A stretch of DNA of 64,000 nucleotides from Aquimarina aggregata (GTDB lineage Bacteria; Bacteroidota; Bacteroidia; Flavobacteriales; Flavobacteriaceae), in NCBI RefSeq assembly GCF_001632745.1, contig NZ_LQRT01000002.1:124001-188000 (forward strand), in the 5' to 3' direction. The position numbers and the translations under genes are program-made. Below the pieces are notes generated by a model, which did not search any database, was not told where the DNA came from, and saw nothing but the letters and a program-made list of their open reading frames with translations. Positions 16,644 to 24,602 of the stretch are shown piece after piece; within the stretch, counting starts at the first letter, position 1, and each line of letters opens with the position of its first letter.

Positions 16644-18416
16644 CTAATTAATTATAATCATTTTACGTGTCCCTACTATCTTACCATTTATTATTAATGA
16701 GTAAAAGTAAACCCCAGGATTTAGATTCTCCTTTTTAAGTGAAACTTCGTGCTGATCTTTTCTTATCGGGATAGTTAATATTTTTTGTCCTTTACTATTA
16801 GCGACCAAAAGTTCTCCACTTTTATAAGTACCAATATCAGGAATTTTAATAACTGTTTTGTCTGAAAAAGGATTAGGGCTATTAGATAATTCGGTATATG
16901 ATTTTTCAACTGAGCTTTTGATATCCTGAGTATTTTTAGCCAATAAAGGTACTAGCGACCGATTATTTCTATTCCATAACGATCCCCCAAAGCCTCCTGT
17001 TCCTGCAGTTCTTGAAAGTTGATTGATATTGTTGACTCTTAAAGTAAGGTTTCCATGATTATTAATATTTCCTTTTGGGACATCTGCCCAAGTAAGATTA
17101 ATTGTATTTCCAGAACGGGATCCTATCGCAATGTTAGACCATGTTGGTATTCCTGAACTAAAATTACGTTCGCCATACCATACGACAATAGAGCCGATTT
17201 GTCTTATATAATAAAAACCATTATCATTTCCTCGCCACCTTCCAGTTAAGGTGCTGTTAGATTGAAAACCTGCAACTCTACTACCTGGTAGATTAGAAGG
17301 TCTCGTTTCTTTTGACCAGCTTGATCCACCAAAATTAGAACCAGAAAGTTTATAAATTATAGATTCGCTTACATTAGTTTCTAGTATGAGTTTTCCTCTT
17401 CCTTGAAATCGACCTTTAGGAACATCATAAAATTCACCGTGAATTTGAGTTCCGTTAACTTCTCCTATAAAAACATTGGCCCAGTTACCCGAGGGGTGTT
17501 CTCCAAACCAATATATATTTTTTCCGACCTGTCTAACATAATAATGACCATTGTCATTACCCTCAAAATGACCATTCAAGTTTGAAGCTGAGGGATTGTA
17601 AGCTATTACGTTAAATTTTGCATTTGCAGGGATTGGTTGTGTGTCCTCATTATATAATGTCCATTTACTGCCGTTATACCATGCTCCAACTTCATGAGGA
17701 TTATAAGGACCACTAGTTCCCCAGTTATTGGTTACAAAAACAAAAGCTCCGGGCTTATTGTTACTTTGAGCATTATCCAAAATTGTGATATGACTGTTTC
17801 CAGCTGATGAAGCTGTGTGTACGTAGGTTCTGGAATTGTTGATAAGGATATTAAATTTTGCTCCTACAGGCATGCTTGCAAAATCTTGATTAAAGATCCT
17901 CCACTTCCCGCTAGCATAATATACACCCAAGGAATGGGGGTTATAAGTTCCTGTCCAATGCTGTGTTAATATAATTTTAGCATCTGGTCTATTATTAGTA
18001 GTTGGATGGTCAATGGTAGTAATATGGCTATTAGTGTTAGAAGAAGTGGCTGAATGCACAAAAGCTCTTCTTGGAGAATCTGGCCCTACGAGGATATTAA
18101 ATTTCGTATTATTTGTCATAGCACTTCTGTCTTGGTTGAAAATTTTCCATTTACCACCAGAATAATAGACACCAATAGGAGAAGTGTGATATGGACCAGA
18201 ACCATAATCATGAGTAACAAATACTTTTGCATTCGGTTTTCCGTTAGTTGTAGGATTGTCTATCGTGGTAGTGTTACCACTAATATTTGATGTGGTGGCA
18301 ATGTGTTTGAATATATCAGGTTGGCTCCATCCATTATATCCAAAACATAAGATCATAAAAACTAGATAACGAGTCCAGTCTATAAATGTGTTAATTCTTG
18401 TTTTTTTTGTTTTCAT
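16644..18416 (-). CDS. T9SS-secreted repeat protein (two repeat types, sorting domain)
   Basis: 590 residues from the ATG at 18414-18416. A longer in-frame start 78 bp upstream would bury the signal peptide. A signal peptide of about 32 residues ends GWSQ. Three repeats of about 80 residues follow at roughly 35-112, 117-192 and 195-272. Each has the pattern H-x-A-x-x-(S)-N...T-x-(I/L)-D...P-x-A...(V/I)-x-x-T...H-x-x-x-(I/L/V)-G-x-(Y/W)-Y-x-x-(G)-K-W-x-(I/L)-(F/Y)-N-(Q/E)-D...KFN(I/V). Two repeats of about 95 residues come next (280-372 and 389-485), both with G-N-D-N-G-x-Y-Y-(V/I)-R-Q-(V/I)-G...W-(F/Y)-G-E...D-V-P-K-G. A type IX sorting domain ends the protein at about 508-590 (SPNPFSDKTVIKIP...LNPGVYFYSLIINGKIVGTRKMIIIN). 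It is a cell-surface or released protein, possibly carbohydrate-binding or adhesive. No catalytic motif is visible. Confidence 0.85.
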   Translation of the reverse strand: MKTKKTRINTFIDWTRYLVFMILCFGYNGWSQPDIFKHIATTSNISGNTTTIDNPTTNGKPNAKVFVTHDYGSGPYHTSPIGVYYSGGKWKIFNQDRSAMTNNTKFNILVGPDSPRRAFVHSATSSNTNSHITTIDHPTTNNRPDAKIILTQHWTGTYNPHSLGVYYASGKWRIFNQDFASMPVGAKFNILINNSRTYVHTASSAGNSHITILDNAQSNNKPGAFVFVTNNWGTSGPYNPHEVGAWYNGSKWTLYNEDTQPIPANAKFNVIAYNPSASNLNGHFEGNDNGHYYVRQVGKNIYWFGEHPSGNWANVFIGEVNGTQIHGEFYDVPKGRFQGRGKLILETNVSESIIYKLSGSNFGGSSWSKETRPSNLPGSRVAGFQSNSTLTGRWRGNDNGFYYIRQIGSIVVWYGERNFSSGIPTWSNIAIGSRSGNTINLTWADVPKGNINNHGNLTLRVNNINQLSRTAGTGGFGGSLWNRNNRSLVPLLAKNTQDIKSSVEKSYTELSNSPNPFSDKTVIKIPDIGTYKSGELLVANSKGQKILTIPIRKDQHEVSLKKENLNPGVYFYSLIINGKIVGTRKMIIIN

Positions 18417-19027
18417 AATATTGTAAGTTTTAAAAGTTAAAATAATTACCCCCTTTACTATTGTATTAAGATCTACTTGTTTTAGTAAGTGCATTACTTA
18501 ATATGTTTATGATATTTGCAGTGTTACTAAATGTTATTCAGAATTGGTTTCAAACCATATTTTTAAATGTCTAGGTTTAGGGTTTTAATTATGACAATAG
18601 CCATTGAAATCAACCAATGAATTAGGGATACGATGTTTACTCTGATTACCATTGGATTCAGATAGAGGGAATACTACTTACATAGGGTTTTAATGCACGT
18701 ATTTATTTGATTTTTTTGTTCTAAGTGATATACCTACATTTTACCTTTTTTTATGTTCGAAATGCACACAAAAAAACCGTTTTCAAATCAATGTTTGAAA
18801 ACGGGGTTGATATATGATGTAAGTAATAAGTGGTTGACGTTAAGTGAATTAAATATAATAATCTAAAGGAAATAAAAACTAAATAAATTGTTAAATATTG
18901 ATAGTTACTAGTAATCATTGATGATTCTATCGTAATAAAATTTACAGTAACAGTCTTTTACCTGATCGATTCTGGGGTATATAACCCTCTATTGATAACA
19001 TTATAATGAATAAGACTAGTTGATAAA
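18417..19027. other. Long intergenic region, no gene seen
   Basis: Upstream of the T9SS repeat protein (reading -) and downstream of the seven-helix protein (also -). No convincing ORF on either strand. It contains the minus-strand terminator at 18770-18804 and, near 18548-18558, a short inverted repeat GGTTT-C-AAACC that could belong to the repeat-protein promoter. I see no good TTTG/TANNTTTG pair for that gene. The part from 18805 to 19027 would be an unusually long 3' UTR of the membrane-protein gene. Confidence 0.5.
18770..18804 (-). terminator. Terminator of the seven-helix membrane protein gene
   Basis: Arms 18777-18787 and 18794-18804 form an 11-bp stem with a 6-nt loop. The T-run appears only on the minus strand (As at 18770-18776). 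It lies about 220 bp past the stop of the only minus-strand gene upstream. Confidence 0.75.
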
Positions 19028-19714
19028 TCAATCCACCTTTCTTTTCAAACCTAATATAAAGCCGATAATACATAGACCATATAGAAATAGACATGCTACA
19101 GATAATAAGCCATATAATATAAAAGCAGCTCTGCCACTTATCGAATCAATATAACGATATACTATTAATGGTATCTCTAGAGTGTGAAACACAAATATTC
19201 CAATACTGGCAGATATACTAATGTCAAGAATGGGTATAATCTCATCAGTCATTATGTAATCGTAAAGCAGTAATATCACTGCGATCAGAACAAATAGAAT
19301 ATTGTATGCATAAAGTAATCTATGAAATTCAACAAAAAAACCATCCGTCGTCACCAATTGGGTACCACAAATGCAAATAAAGAGTAGTATTAATACTCGT
19401 AAAAACCCTTTTATCCACCGGATATGTGTTTGTTGTTCTATAAAATAGATGTAGAACAAGCCACTTATAATAGTGTAAACATTATATACCCATACATTGG
19501 TCGAAAAAAATCCATTTTTTAAGTTAACTAATAAGGGGATATGTTCTATGTAATAAGGCATCAGACCAAATACATATTCAACAAAAACTGTGAACCATAA
19601 AAAATAGACTAAATAACGTATAGATCGTTTAGTAACACGACGTTTTCTGATGTAAAGCGTTCCAGCGATAGCTGCTAAAAGCTCCAAGGTAAGAATAGAA
19701 ATTAAAAACCACAT
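19028..19714 (-). CDS. Seven-helix membrane protein of unknown function
   Basis: 228 residues with seven predicted transmembrane helices (about 2-22, 33-55, 73-92, 104-122, 134-156, 164-186 and 193-222) and a short basic tail (GLKRKVD). There is no signal peptide, catalytic motif or recognised domain. Proteins of this size and topology are common in Bacteroidota and are annotated as hypothetical; some resemble the sensor part of 7TM kinases without the kinase. It is a single gene with a long 3' region. An inverted repeat AATTAG-G-CTAATT lies just upstream of the start (19727-19739). Confidence 0.75.
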   Translation of the reverse strand: MWFLISILTLELLAAIAGTLYIRKRRVTKRSIRYLVYFLWFTVFVEYVFGLMPYYIEHIPLLVNLKNGFFSTNVWVYNVYTIISGLFYIYFIEQQTHIRWIKGFLRVLILLFICICGTQLVTTDGFFVEFHRLLYAYNILFVLIAVILLLYDYIMTDEIIPILDISISASIGIFVFHTLEIPLIVYRYIDSISGRAAFILYGLLSVACLFLYGLCIIGFILGLKRKVD

Positions 19715-20025
19715 AATGACTTATAAAATTAGGCTAATTATGGGGTAATAATTGATAGCATTATAACGAGAAGTAAAGATAAAAAAAATAGCATCAAAAA
19801 ATGATGATCAAAGCAAAGTAAATAACCTCCTTAGATTAAGACTATAAGATCAGAAATAAAGTTTAATATAGAGTTGATATGTAATTTAATAGATAAAATC
19901 AATCCGACTTTTAACTTAACAGAAGTTTAATTGAGACTTAGTATAGTTAGGTTTAAAATAAAATATTTTCACTAGGATATAACAGAGAAACTGTTATGCT
20001 TAAAACCTAATTAATTATAGTGAAA
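19715..20025. other. Divergent intergenic region with two inverted repeats
   Basis: About 310 bp of AT-rich DNA between the divergent membrane-protein and nuclease genes. Two inverted repeats are visible: AATTAG-G-CTAATT at 19727-19739, next to the minus-strand start, and ATAACAG-AGAAA-CTGTTAT at 19979-19997, about 30 bp before the nuclease ATG. The second could be an operator or leader hairpin. No consensus Bacteroidota promoter was recognised. Confidence 0.45.
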
Positions 20026-21699
20026 ATGAAAAGAAAATACGTATTATCAAGTCTGGTATTACTTTGTGTTATTAACCTAATTCAAGGACAAAGTACTTTG
20101 AAAGTAATGACTTTTAATAAATTATTTACAACAAGTTCTAGAACAGTACTTGATGTTATTAGATCGTCTGATGCAGATATTATTGGAATTCAAGAGTCGT
20201 ATGGAGCAGCACGAAGTGTGGCTAACTCTTTAGGGTTTTATTATCATACAAATAGTCAGAGTGAAGCGATTATTTCTCGTTACCCTATTATTTCTACCAA
20301 TACATATGGTGTTAAAGTAAAACTACCAGAGGGATTAGAAGTTTTTGTTTTTAATGCCCATTTGACATCATATCCCTATGGGCCATATGATATACGCGAT
20401 GGTCAAATTACATCAGAATTAAAAGCTATTAACTCAGCTAATAGAGCACGTTCGGCTCAAATGATAAAAATAGTGAATGAGATACAAAAAATGGTGCCTT
20501 CTGGAACTCCAGTTTTTTTTACTGGTGATTTTAATGAACCTAGTCACTTAGATTGGACACAACGTGCAGCAGATGAAGGAATTCATATGATGAAAGTAAA
20601 TTGGCCAACAAGTCAACGCGCAACTAGTATTGGCCTGAAAGATTCATGGCGCATAGTTTACCCTAATGAAATATTAGATCCTGGTAATACATGGACTCCT
20701 AATAGATCAGCAAATGAGGTTTATGATCGAATCGATATTATCTATCATCGAGGAGAAAATGTTATCGCTAAAAAGGCCGTACGATATGGACCAACTGGTG
20801 ATGAAGCAGAAATATTGTTAAATAATTATGCTAGTGATCATAGAGCAATGATGGTTTTCTATGAAATACCAAAACCTGATAATGGAGGGAATATAAGCTA
20901 CGGTGAGAATTTGATAAAACAAAGTAGTGCAGAGCAAAGTAATCTTGATGCATGGATCCAAGTATCAGGGACCAGTAAACGTGTTCAGGGAGGGCAAAGT
21001 GGCTATCCTGATGCTAAAGATAAAGACTATTTTTTTTGGTTAGGTAATTCTGGTACGGGTGAAATCTATCAGAATATAGATGTCGAAAAATATAGAGCCA
21101 CTATCGATGCAGGCAAACAATCCTTTTTATTTAATGGCTTTACTAGATCATATCGTGGTCGCGATAGAAGTCGAATTAAAGTAGCATATATAAGTGATAG
21201 TGAAATTGTATTAGATACTTATGACAGTGATTGGAGAAACACTAGTAGTAATTGGGAACAAATAAATGATGAACGAATAGCTCCCGTTGGTACTCGTAAA
21301 ATAAAAGTGAGTTTATTTAGTCAGCGAAATAGCGGTACGTCTAATGATGGTTATTTTGATGACTTAACGCTAAAAACTGGAATAAATAATGATGTTCGTG
21401 TTGACAACTCAATAGATAAAACTGGTCCGATTGATACTACTGCAAGATTTTCAAATGAAAGTCTTTCCTTCAACGTTTGGCCAAACCCTACAGTGGATAA
21501 TATTAATTTTTCCCGCAACGAAAATATAAGGGGAGAAGTTACAATTATAGATATGGTGAACCGAATTAAAAAAAGAGTTAACGTTAGTGCAGAAAGGAAT
21601 ACTAAAATCTCGATTAGAGATTTCCCAAAAGGTGGTTATATATTTCAATTTACGGATGAGTACGGAACTATTTATAGAGAATTTATCTTTATAAAATAG
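20026..21699 (+). CDS. T9SS-secreted endonuclease/exonuclease/phosphatase-family enzyme
   Basis: 557 residues from the ATG at 20026; an in-frame GTG lies 6 bp upstream. The signal peptide covers 1-22 (ends IQGQ). The EEP (DNase I/sphingomyelinase-like) domain at about 25-280 has the active-site set: N31 (MTFNKL), E57 (GIQES), H112 (NAHLTSYP), D168/N170 (GDFNEPS) and D271/H272 (YASDHRAMM). A jelly-roll, carbohydrate-binding-like region at about 290-440 ends in 'DGYFDDLTL'. A T9SS sorting domain lies at about 480-557 (VWPNPTVDNINF...FPKGGYIFQFTDEYGTIYREFIFIK). It is an extracellular phosphodiesterase: DNase, sphingomyelinase-like or phosphatase. The fold does not decide the substrate. Confidence 0.87.
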   Translation: MKRKYVLSSLVLLCVINLIQGQSTLKVMTFNKLFTTSSRTVLDVIRSSDADIIGIQESYGAARSVANSLGFYYHTNSQSEAIISRYPIISTNTYGVKVKLPEGLEVFVFNAHLTSYPYGPYDIRDGQITSELKAINSANRARSAQMIKIVNEIQKMVPSGTPVFFTGDFNEPSHLDWTQRAADEGIHMMKVNWPTSQRATSIGLKDSWRIVYPNEILDPGNTWTPNRSANEVYDRIDIIYHRGENVIAKKAVRYGPTGDEAEILLNNYASDHRAMMVFYEIPKPDNGGNISYGENLIKQSSAEQSNLDAWIQVSGTSKRVQGGQSGYPDAKDKDYFFWLGNSGTGEIYQNIDVEKYRATIDAGKQSFLFNGFTRSYRGRDRSRIKVAYISDSEIVLDTYDSDWRNTSSNWEQINDERIAPVGTRKIKVSLFSQRNSGTSNDGYFDDLTLKTGINNDVRVDNSIDKTGPIDTTARFSNESLSFNVWPNPTVDNINFSRNENIRGEVTIIDMVNRIKKRVNVSAERNTKISIRDFPKGGYIFQFTDEYGTIYREFIFIK

Positions 21700-21817
21700 T
21701 GCTTTTAGCACAAAATAAAGTGTGTCATTAAATCAAAGAATCTCTATTTTACATCTATTTAATTAATATTTGTTCAAAAAAATTTGAAGAATAGTAGAAT
21801 CACTAATCTTAAAATAA

Positions 21818-21847
21818 AAAAAGTCGAGATGTAAATCTCGACTTTTT
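21818..21847. terminator. Bidirectional terminator between the nuclease gene and tRNA-Met
   Basis: Arms 21818-21830 and 21835-21847 form a perfect 13-bp stem with a GTAA loop and A/T-rich edges on both sides. It serves the nuclease gene (+, stop 118 bp before) and the tRNA-Met transcript (-, 3' end 10 bp away). Confidence 0.85.
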
Positions 21848-21857
21848 CTTTCATATG

Positions 21858-21931
21858 TAGCGAGAGGGGGGCACGATCCCCCGACCTCCGGGTTATGAAT
21901 CCGACGCTCTAACCAACTGAGCTACCTCGCC
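21858..21931 (-). tRNA. tRNA-Met (anticodon CAU)
   Basis: 74 nt on the minus strand folding into a complete cloverleaf. The acceptor is GGCGAGG with UCUCGCU (G-U pairs at both ends), discriminator A, D stem GCUC, anticodon stem around CAU at about position 35, and a T stem of five G-C pairs. No CCA is encoded. The overall sequence matches elongator tRNA-Met of Bacteroidota rather than initiator (no three G-C pairs in the anticodon stem). A tRNA-Ile2 with modified C34 is the alternative reading of CAU. The T loop reads AUCGUGC, so positions 54 and 58 are A and U instead of U and A. Confidence 0.92.
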
Positions 21932-22017
21932 TTAATTCTCTTATTTTTTAAACAATAAAACCTTTTTATTCGTTCTATTATTTCAGAACTCTTTTTGAAG
22001 AATTCCTTAAGAGGGTG

Positions 22018-22048
22018 CAAATATAAAAACAAAATGGAATGCCGCAAA
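22018..22048 (-). promoter_or_regulatory. Promoter of the tRNA-Met transcript
   Basis: On the minus strand TTTG (22045-22048) and TATATTTG (22018-22025) match the consensus exactly with a 19-bp spacer. The predicted start near 22012 leaves an 80-nt leader before the tRNA that must be removed by RNase P. Confidence 0.7.
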
Positions 22049-22132
22049 CAATAATGCATAATTAATTTTTTTTTCATTGTCCTTTTAAAGTCGACAATTA
22101 ATCTATATATTGGCTTACCAACAATTAATGAT

Positions 22133-22525
22133 ATGTCTGAAAAAACAAAATATGAACTTGAATTTGTGGTACAGTCTTCGCCGCAACTATTATATCAATA
22201 TATATCTACTCCATCTGGCCTCTCAGAATGGTTTGCTGATAATGTAAATTCGAGAGGTGAATTATTCACGTTTATTTGGGATGATTCTGAAGAGGAAGCA
22301 AAACTTTTAAGTAAAAAAAGCGGTGAGCGTATTAAATTTAGATGGACCGAAGATGAAGATGAAGGAAACGATTACTTTTTTGAATTGCGCATACAGGTTG
22401 ACGAAATAACTAAAGATGTTTCTTTAATGGTAACCGATTATTCTGAAGAAGATGAGATGAGTGAGAGTAAAATGCTGTGGGATAATATGATAAGCAACCT
22501 TAAGCAAGTATTGGGGTCAGCATAA
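22133..22525 (+). CDS. START-like (SRPBCC) domain protein
   Basis: 130 residues, acidic, no signal peptide. It has the AHSA1/START-like pattern: ELEFVVQSSPQLLYQYISTPSGLSEWFADNV near the N-terminus, a central beta-sheet and a C-terminal helix (SKMLWDNMISNLKQVLGSA). These proteins bind hydrophobic ligands or, as Aha1-like proteins, Hsp90; the ligand here is unknown. It precedes the class IV aminotransferase by 63 bp on the same strand, an arrangement I recall from other Flavobacteriia, though no functional link is known. Confidence 0.85.
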   Translation: MSEKTKYELEFVVQSSPQLLYQYISTPSGLSEWFADNVNSRGELFTFIWDDSEEEAKLLSKKSGERIKFRWTEDEDEGNDYFFELRIQVDEITKDVSLMVTDYSEEDEMSESKMLWDNMISNLKQVLGSA

Positions 22526-22588
22526 TTGCCTTTATTTTATTAACTTTTTTATTCCCCATAGAAATTCAAATTTTATGGGACTTTTTTT

Positions 22589-23434
22589 ATGATCAATATT
22601 AATGGAAATCTTGTAAAAGATACAGACGAAAGCTTGTATAAAAATAGAGGATATGCATATGGAGATGCTGTATTTGAAACTATACGTGTAAATGCCAGTG
22701 ATATTTTATTTTGGGAAGATCATTATTTTAGATTGATGGCCTCAATGCGTATATTAAGAATGCAAATACCCATGCGTTTTACTCCGGAGCTTTTAGAACA
22801 AGAAATTAAAGAATTAATAAAAGAGAGTGGTCTGGAGAAAAAGGCCGCCAGAATCAAAATTATTGTACATAGGATCTCTGGTGGTTTATATACTCCAAAA
22901 TCAAATGAAGTAGAATACTCTATATCCGTATCGTCCCTAGATTCTGGTTTTTATCATATACCTGAAACTTTGTGTGAAGTGACTCTTTTTAAAGATCATT
23001 ATGTAGCGGCAGATTTACTTTCTACCTTAAAAACTAATAACAAGATAACCAATATTTTGGCTGGTATATTTGCTAAAGAAAATAAGTTTGACAATTGCTT
23101 GTTGATGAATTCGAATAAAATGATTATCGAAGCTTTAAATGGAAATTTATTCTTAGTAAAAGGAAATACTATAAAAACACCGCCAATAGTTGATGGTTGT
23201 CTTAAAGGTGTACTAAGAACACAATTGTTGAGAATACTTAAAGAACTAAAAGATTATGAGGTACTAGAAGCCTCAATTTCTCCGTTTGAATTGCAAAAGG
23301 CAGATGAATTATTTGTTACCAATGTAATACAAGGAATTGTACCTATTACTAAATTTAGGAAAAAGGAGTATACTGTAGAAATAAGCAAACGATTATTGGG
23401 TATATTAAATACCAAAATAAGATTGAATACGTAA
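22589..23434 (+). CDS. Class IV PLP-dependent aminotransferase or aminodeoxychorismate lyase-like
   Basis: 281 residues, fold type IV PLP enzyme. The opening 'RGYAYGDAVFETIRV' and 'HYFRLMASMRIL' are family signatures. K148 (TLKTNNKITN) is the probable Schiff-base lysine, and E181 with N184/G185 (IEALNGNLFLV) binds the cofactor. The final GCLKGVLRTQLL region contacts phosphate. The family includes branched-chain aminotransferase, D-amino acid aminotransferase and PabC. Length and gene context do not separate them; PabC-like 4-amino-4-deoxychorismate lyase (folate) is the likeliest single-domain role in this phylum. The gene converges on yqgE with only 17 bp between stops. Confidence 0.85.
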   Translation: MININGNLVKDTDESLYKNRGYAYGDAVFETIRVNASDILFWEDHYFRLMASMRILRMQIPMRFTPELLEQEIKELIKESGLEKKAARIKIIVHRISGGLYTPKSNEVEYSISVSSLDSGFYHIPETLCEVTLFKDHYVAADLLSTLKTNNKITNILAGIFAKENKFDNCLLMNSNKMIIEALNGNLFLVKGNTIKTPPIVDGCLKGVLRTQLLRILKELKDYEVLEASISPFELQKADELFVTNVIQGIVPITKFRKKEYTVEISKRLLGILNTKIRLNT

Positions 23435-23451
23435 AATTATATTATAAGTAG

Positions 23452-24012
23452 TTAGTTATATGTTGGATCTTCTGGAGCATTAGACCAAAGTAAGTAGTCG
23501 CCTCCTAATTCAATCATTTTTTCTTTCCAAAAGGTGTCATATGACTTTACGAATATGTTTTTCTTGTAACTATTTTCTACAATTACCCAAGAATTGGCTT
23601 CAAGCTCTTGATTTAATTGTTCAGAGTCCCATCCAGAATACCCTAGGAAAAATCGTATTTCATTAGGGGTTATTTTGTTTTCTGAAATGAGTACAGAAAC
23701 AACAGAAAAATCTCCTCCCCAATAAATTCCTGAAGATATCTCTACACTATTTGGTATGAGATCAGGAACTTTATGAATAAAATATAAATTATCCTGTTCA
23801 ACAGGACCGCCATTATAAATTTTAAATTCCGATTCAATTTCAGGAACAAGATCTGCTAATCGATAATCAAGAGGTTTATTCATTATAAAACCAATAGAAC
23901 CATGTTCGCTATGATCTGCAAGAAGTACTACAGAGCGATTAAAAGACACATCACCGATTATAGATGGTTCGGCAATTAATAGATGTCCTTTTGATGGTTG
24001 AAGTGATATCAT
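23452..24012 (-). CDS. YqgE/AlgH family protein
   Basis: 186 residues, full length for the family. The signatures GHLLIAEPSIIGDVSFNRSVVLLADHSEHGSIGFIMNKPL and 'FFLGYSGWDSEQLNQELEANSWVI' are unmistakable. UPF0301/AlgH proteins are cytoplasmic and widely conserved; their biochemical role is not established. It is on the same strand as the HU gene upstream, but a strong terminator (24092-24120) separates them. Confidence 0.92.
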   Translation of the reverse strand: MISLQPSKGHLLIAEPSIIGDVSFNRSVVLLADHSEHGSIGFIMNKPLDYRLADLVPEIESEFKIYNGGPVEQDNLYFIHKVPDLIPNSVEISSGIYWGGDFSVVSVLISENKITPNEIRFFLGYSGWDSEQLNQELEANSWVIVENSYKKNIFVKSYDTFWKEKMIELGGDYLLWSNAPEDPTYN

Positions 24013-24091
24013 ATGATGGCTTTGATTATCTTAAAGCTAAATAAATATTTCTAATAATCAAAGCTGTTTGGTGTTTTTGTTGGTAATCAAT

Positions 24092-24120
24092 AAAAAAAGC
24101 CCTTGATTATCAAGGGCTTT
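24092..24120 (-). terminator. Terminator of the HU gene
   Basis: Arms 24096-24106 and 24110-24120 form an 11-bp stem with a TTA loop. On the minus strand it is followed by a T-run (As at 24092-24098). It lies 23 bp beyond the HU stop. Confidence 0.85.
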
Positions 24121-24142
24121 AAATAATATCGAAAAGAGCTGA

Positions 24143-24415
24143 TTAATTTACTGAACTAGATAAATCAGCACCAGCTTTAAACTTAACAACGTTTTTAGCA
24201 GCAATTTTGATAGTTTTACCTGTTTGTGGGTTTCTACCTTCTCTTGCAGCTCTTTTAGAAACTGACCAAGATCCGAATCCTACTAAAGAAACACGATCAC
24301 CTTTTTTAAGGCTACCTTCAACGTTTCCTAAAAAAGATTCTAAGGCTTTTTTAGCCGCTGCTTTTGTGATTCCAGCATCAGCTGCCATTGCATCGATTAA
24401 TTCTGTTTTGTTCAT
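24143..24415 (-). CDS. HU family DNA-binding protein
   Basis: 90 residues, the standard HU length. It has an N-terminal dimerisation helix pair (MNKTELIDAMAADAGITKAAAKKALESFL) and the beta-arm signature GFGSWSVSKRAAREGRNPQTGKTIKI, with the Pro that intercalates DNA at the arm tip (RNPQTG). It is an abundant nucleoid protein that bends DNA without sequence specificity. It is transcribed alone from the promoter at 24471-24501 and ends at its own terminator. Confidence 0.95.
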   Translation of the reverse strand: MNKTELIDAMAADAGITKAAAKKALESFLGNVEGSLKKGDRVSLVGFGSWSVSKRAAREGRNPQTGKTIKIAAKNVVKFKAGADLSSSVN

Positions 24416-24470
24416 AATTCTGTTTTTAAATTAATTGTTGGTTAAACCAATCTTTATGTTAAACGCTCTA

Positions 24471-24501
24471 CAAATTTATACGGATTTATGATTTGTGCAA
24501 G
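24471..24501 (-). promoter_or_regulatory. Promoter of the HU gene
   Basis: On the minus strand CTTG (24498-24501, one mismatch from TTTG) and TAAATTTG (24471-24478) are spaced by 19 bp. The predicted start near 24465 gives a leader of about 50 nt. Confidence 0.6.
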
Positions 24502-24602
24502 GATTAGCCCAGTAAATACAGGGTTTTGTTGATAACTCAAGGGGATTGTTAATAAACAATAAAGTTTTTTGATGATTTTTAAATCCTAACTATACTCTAG
24601 CC

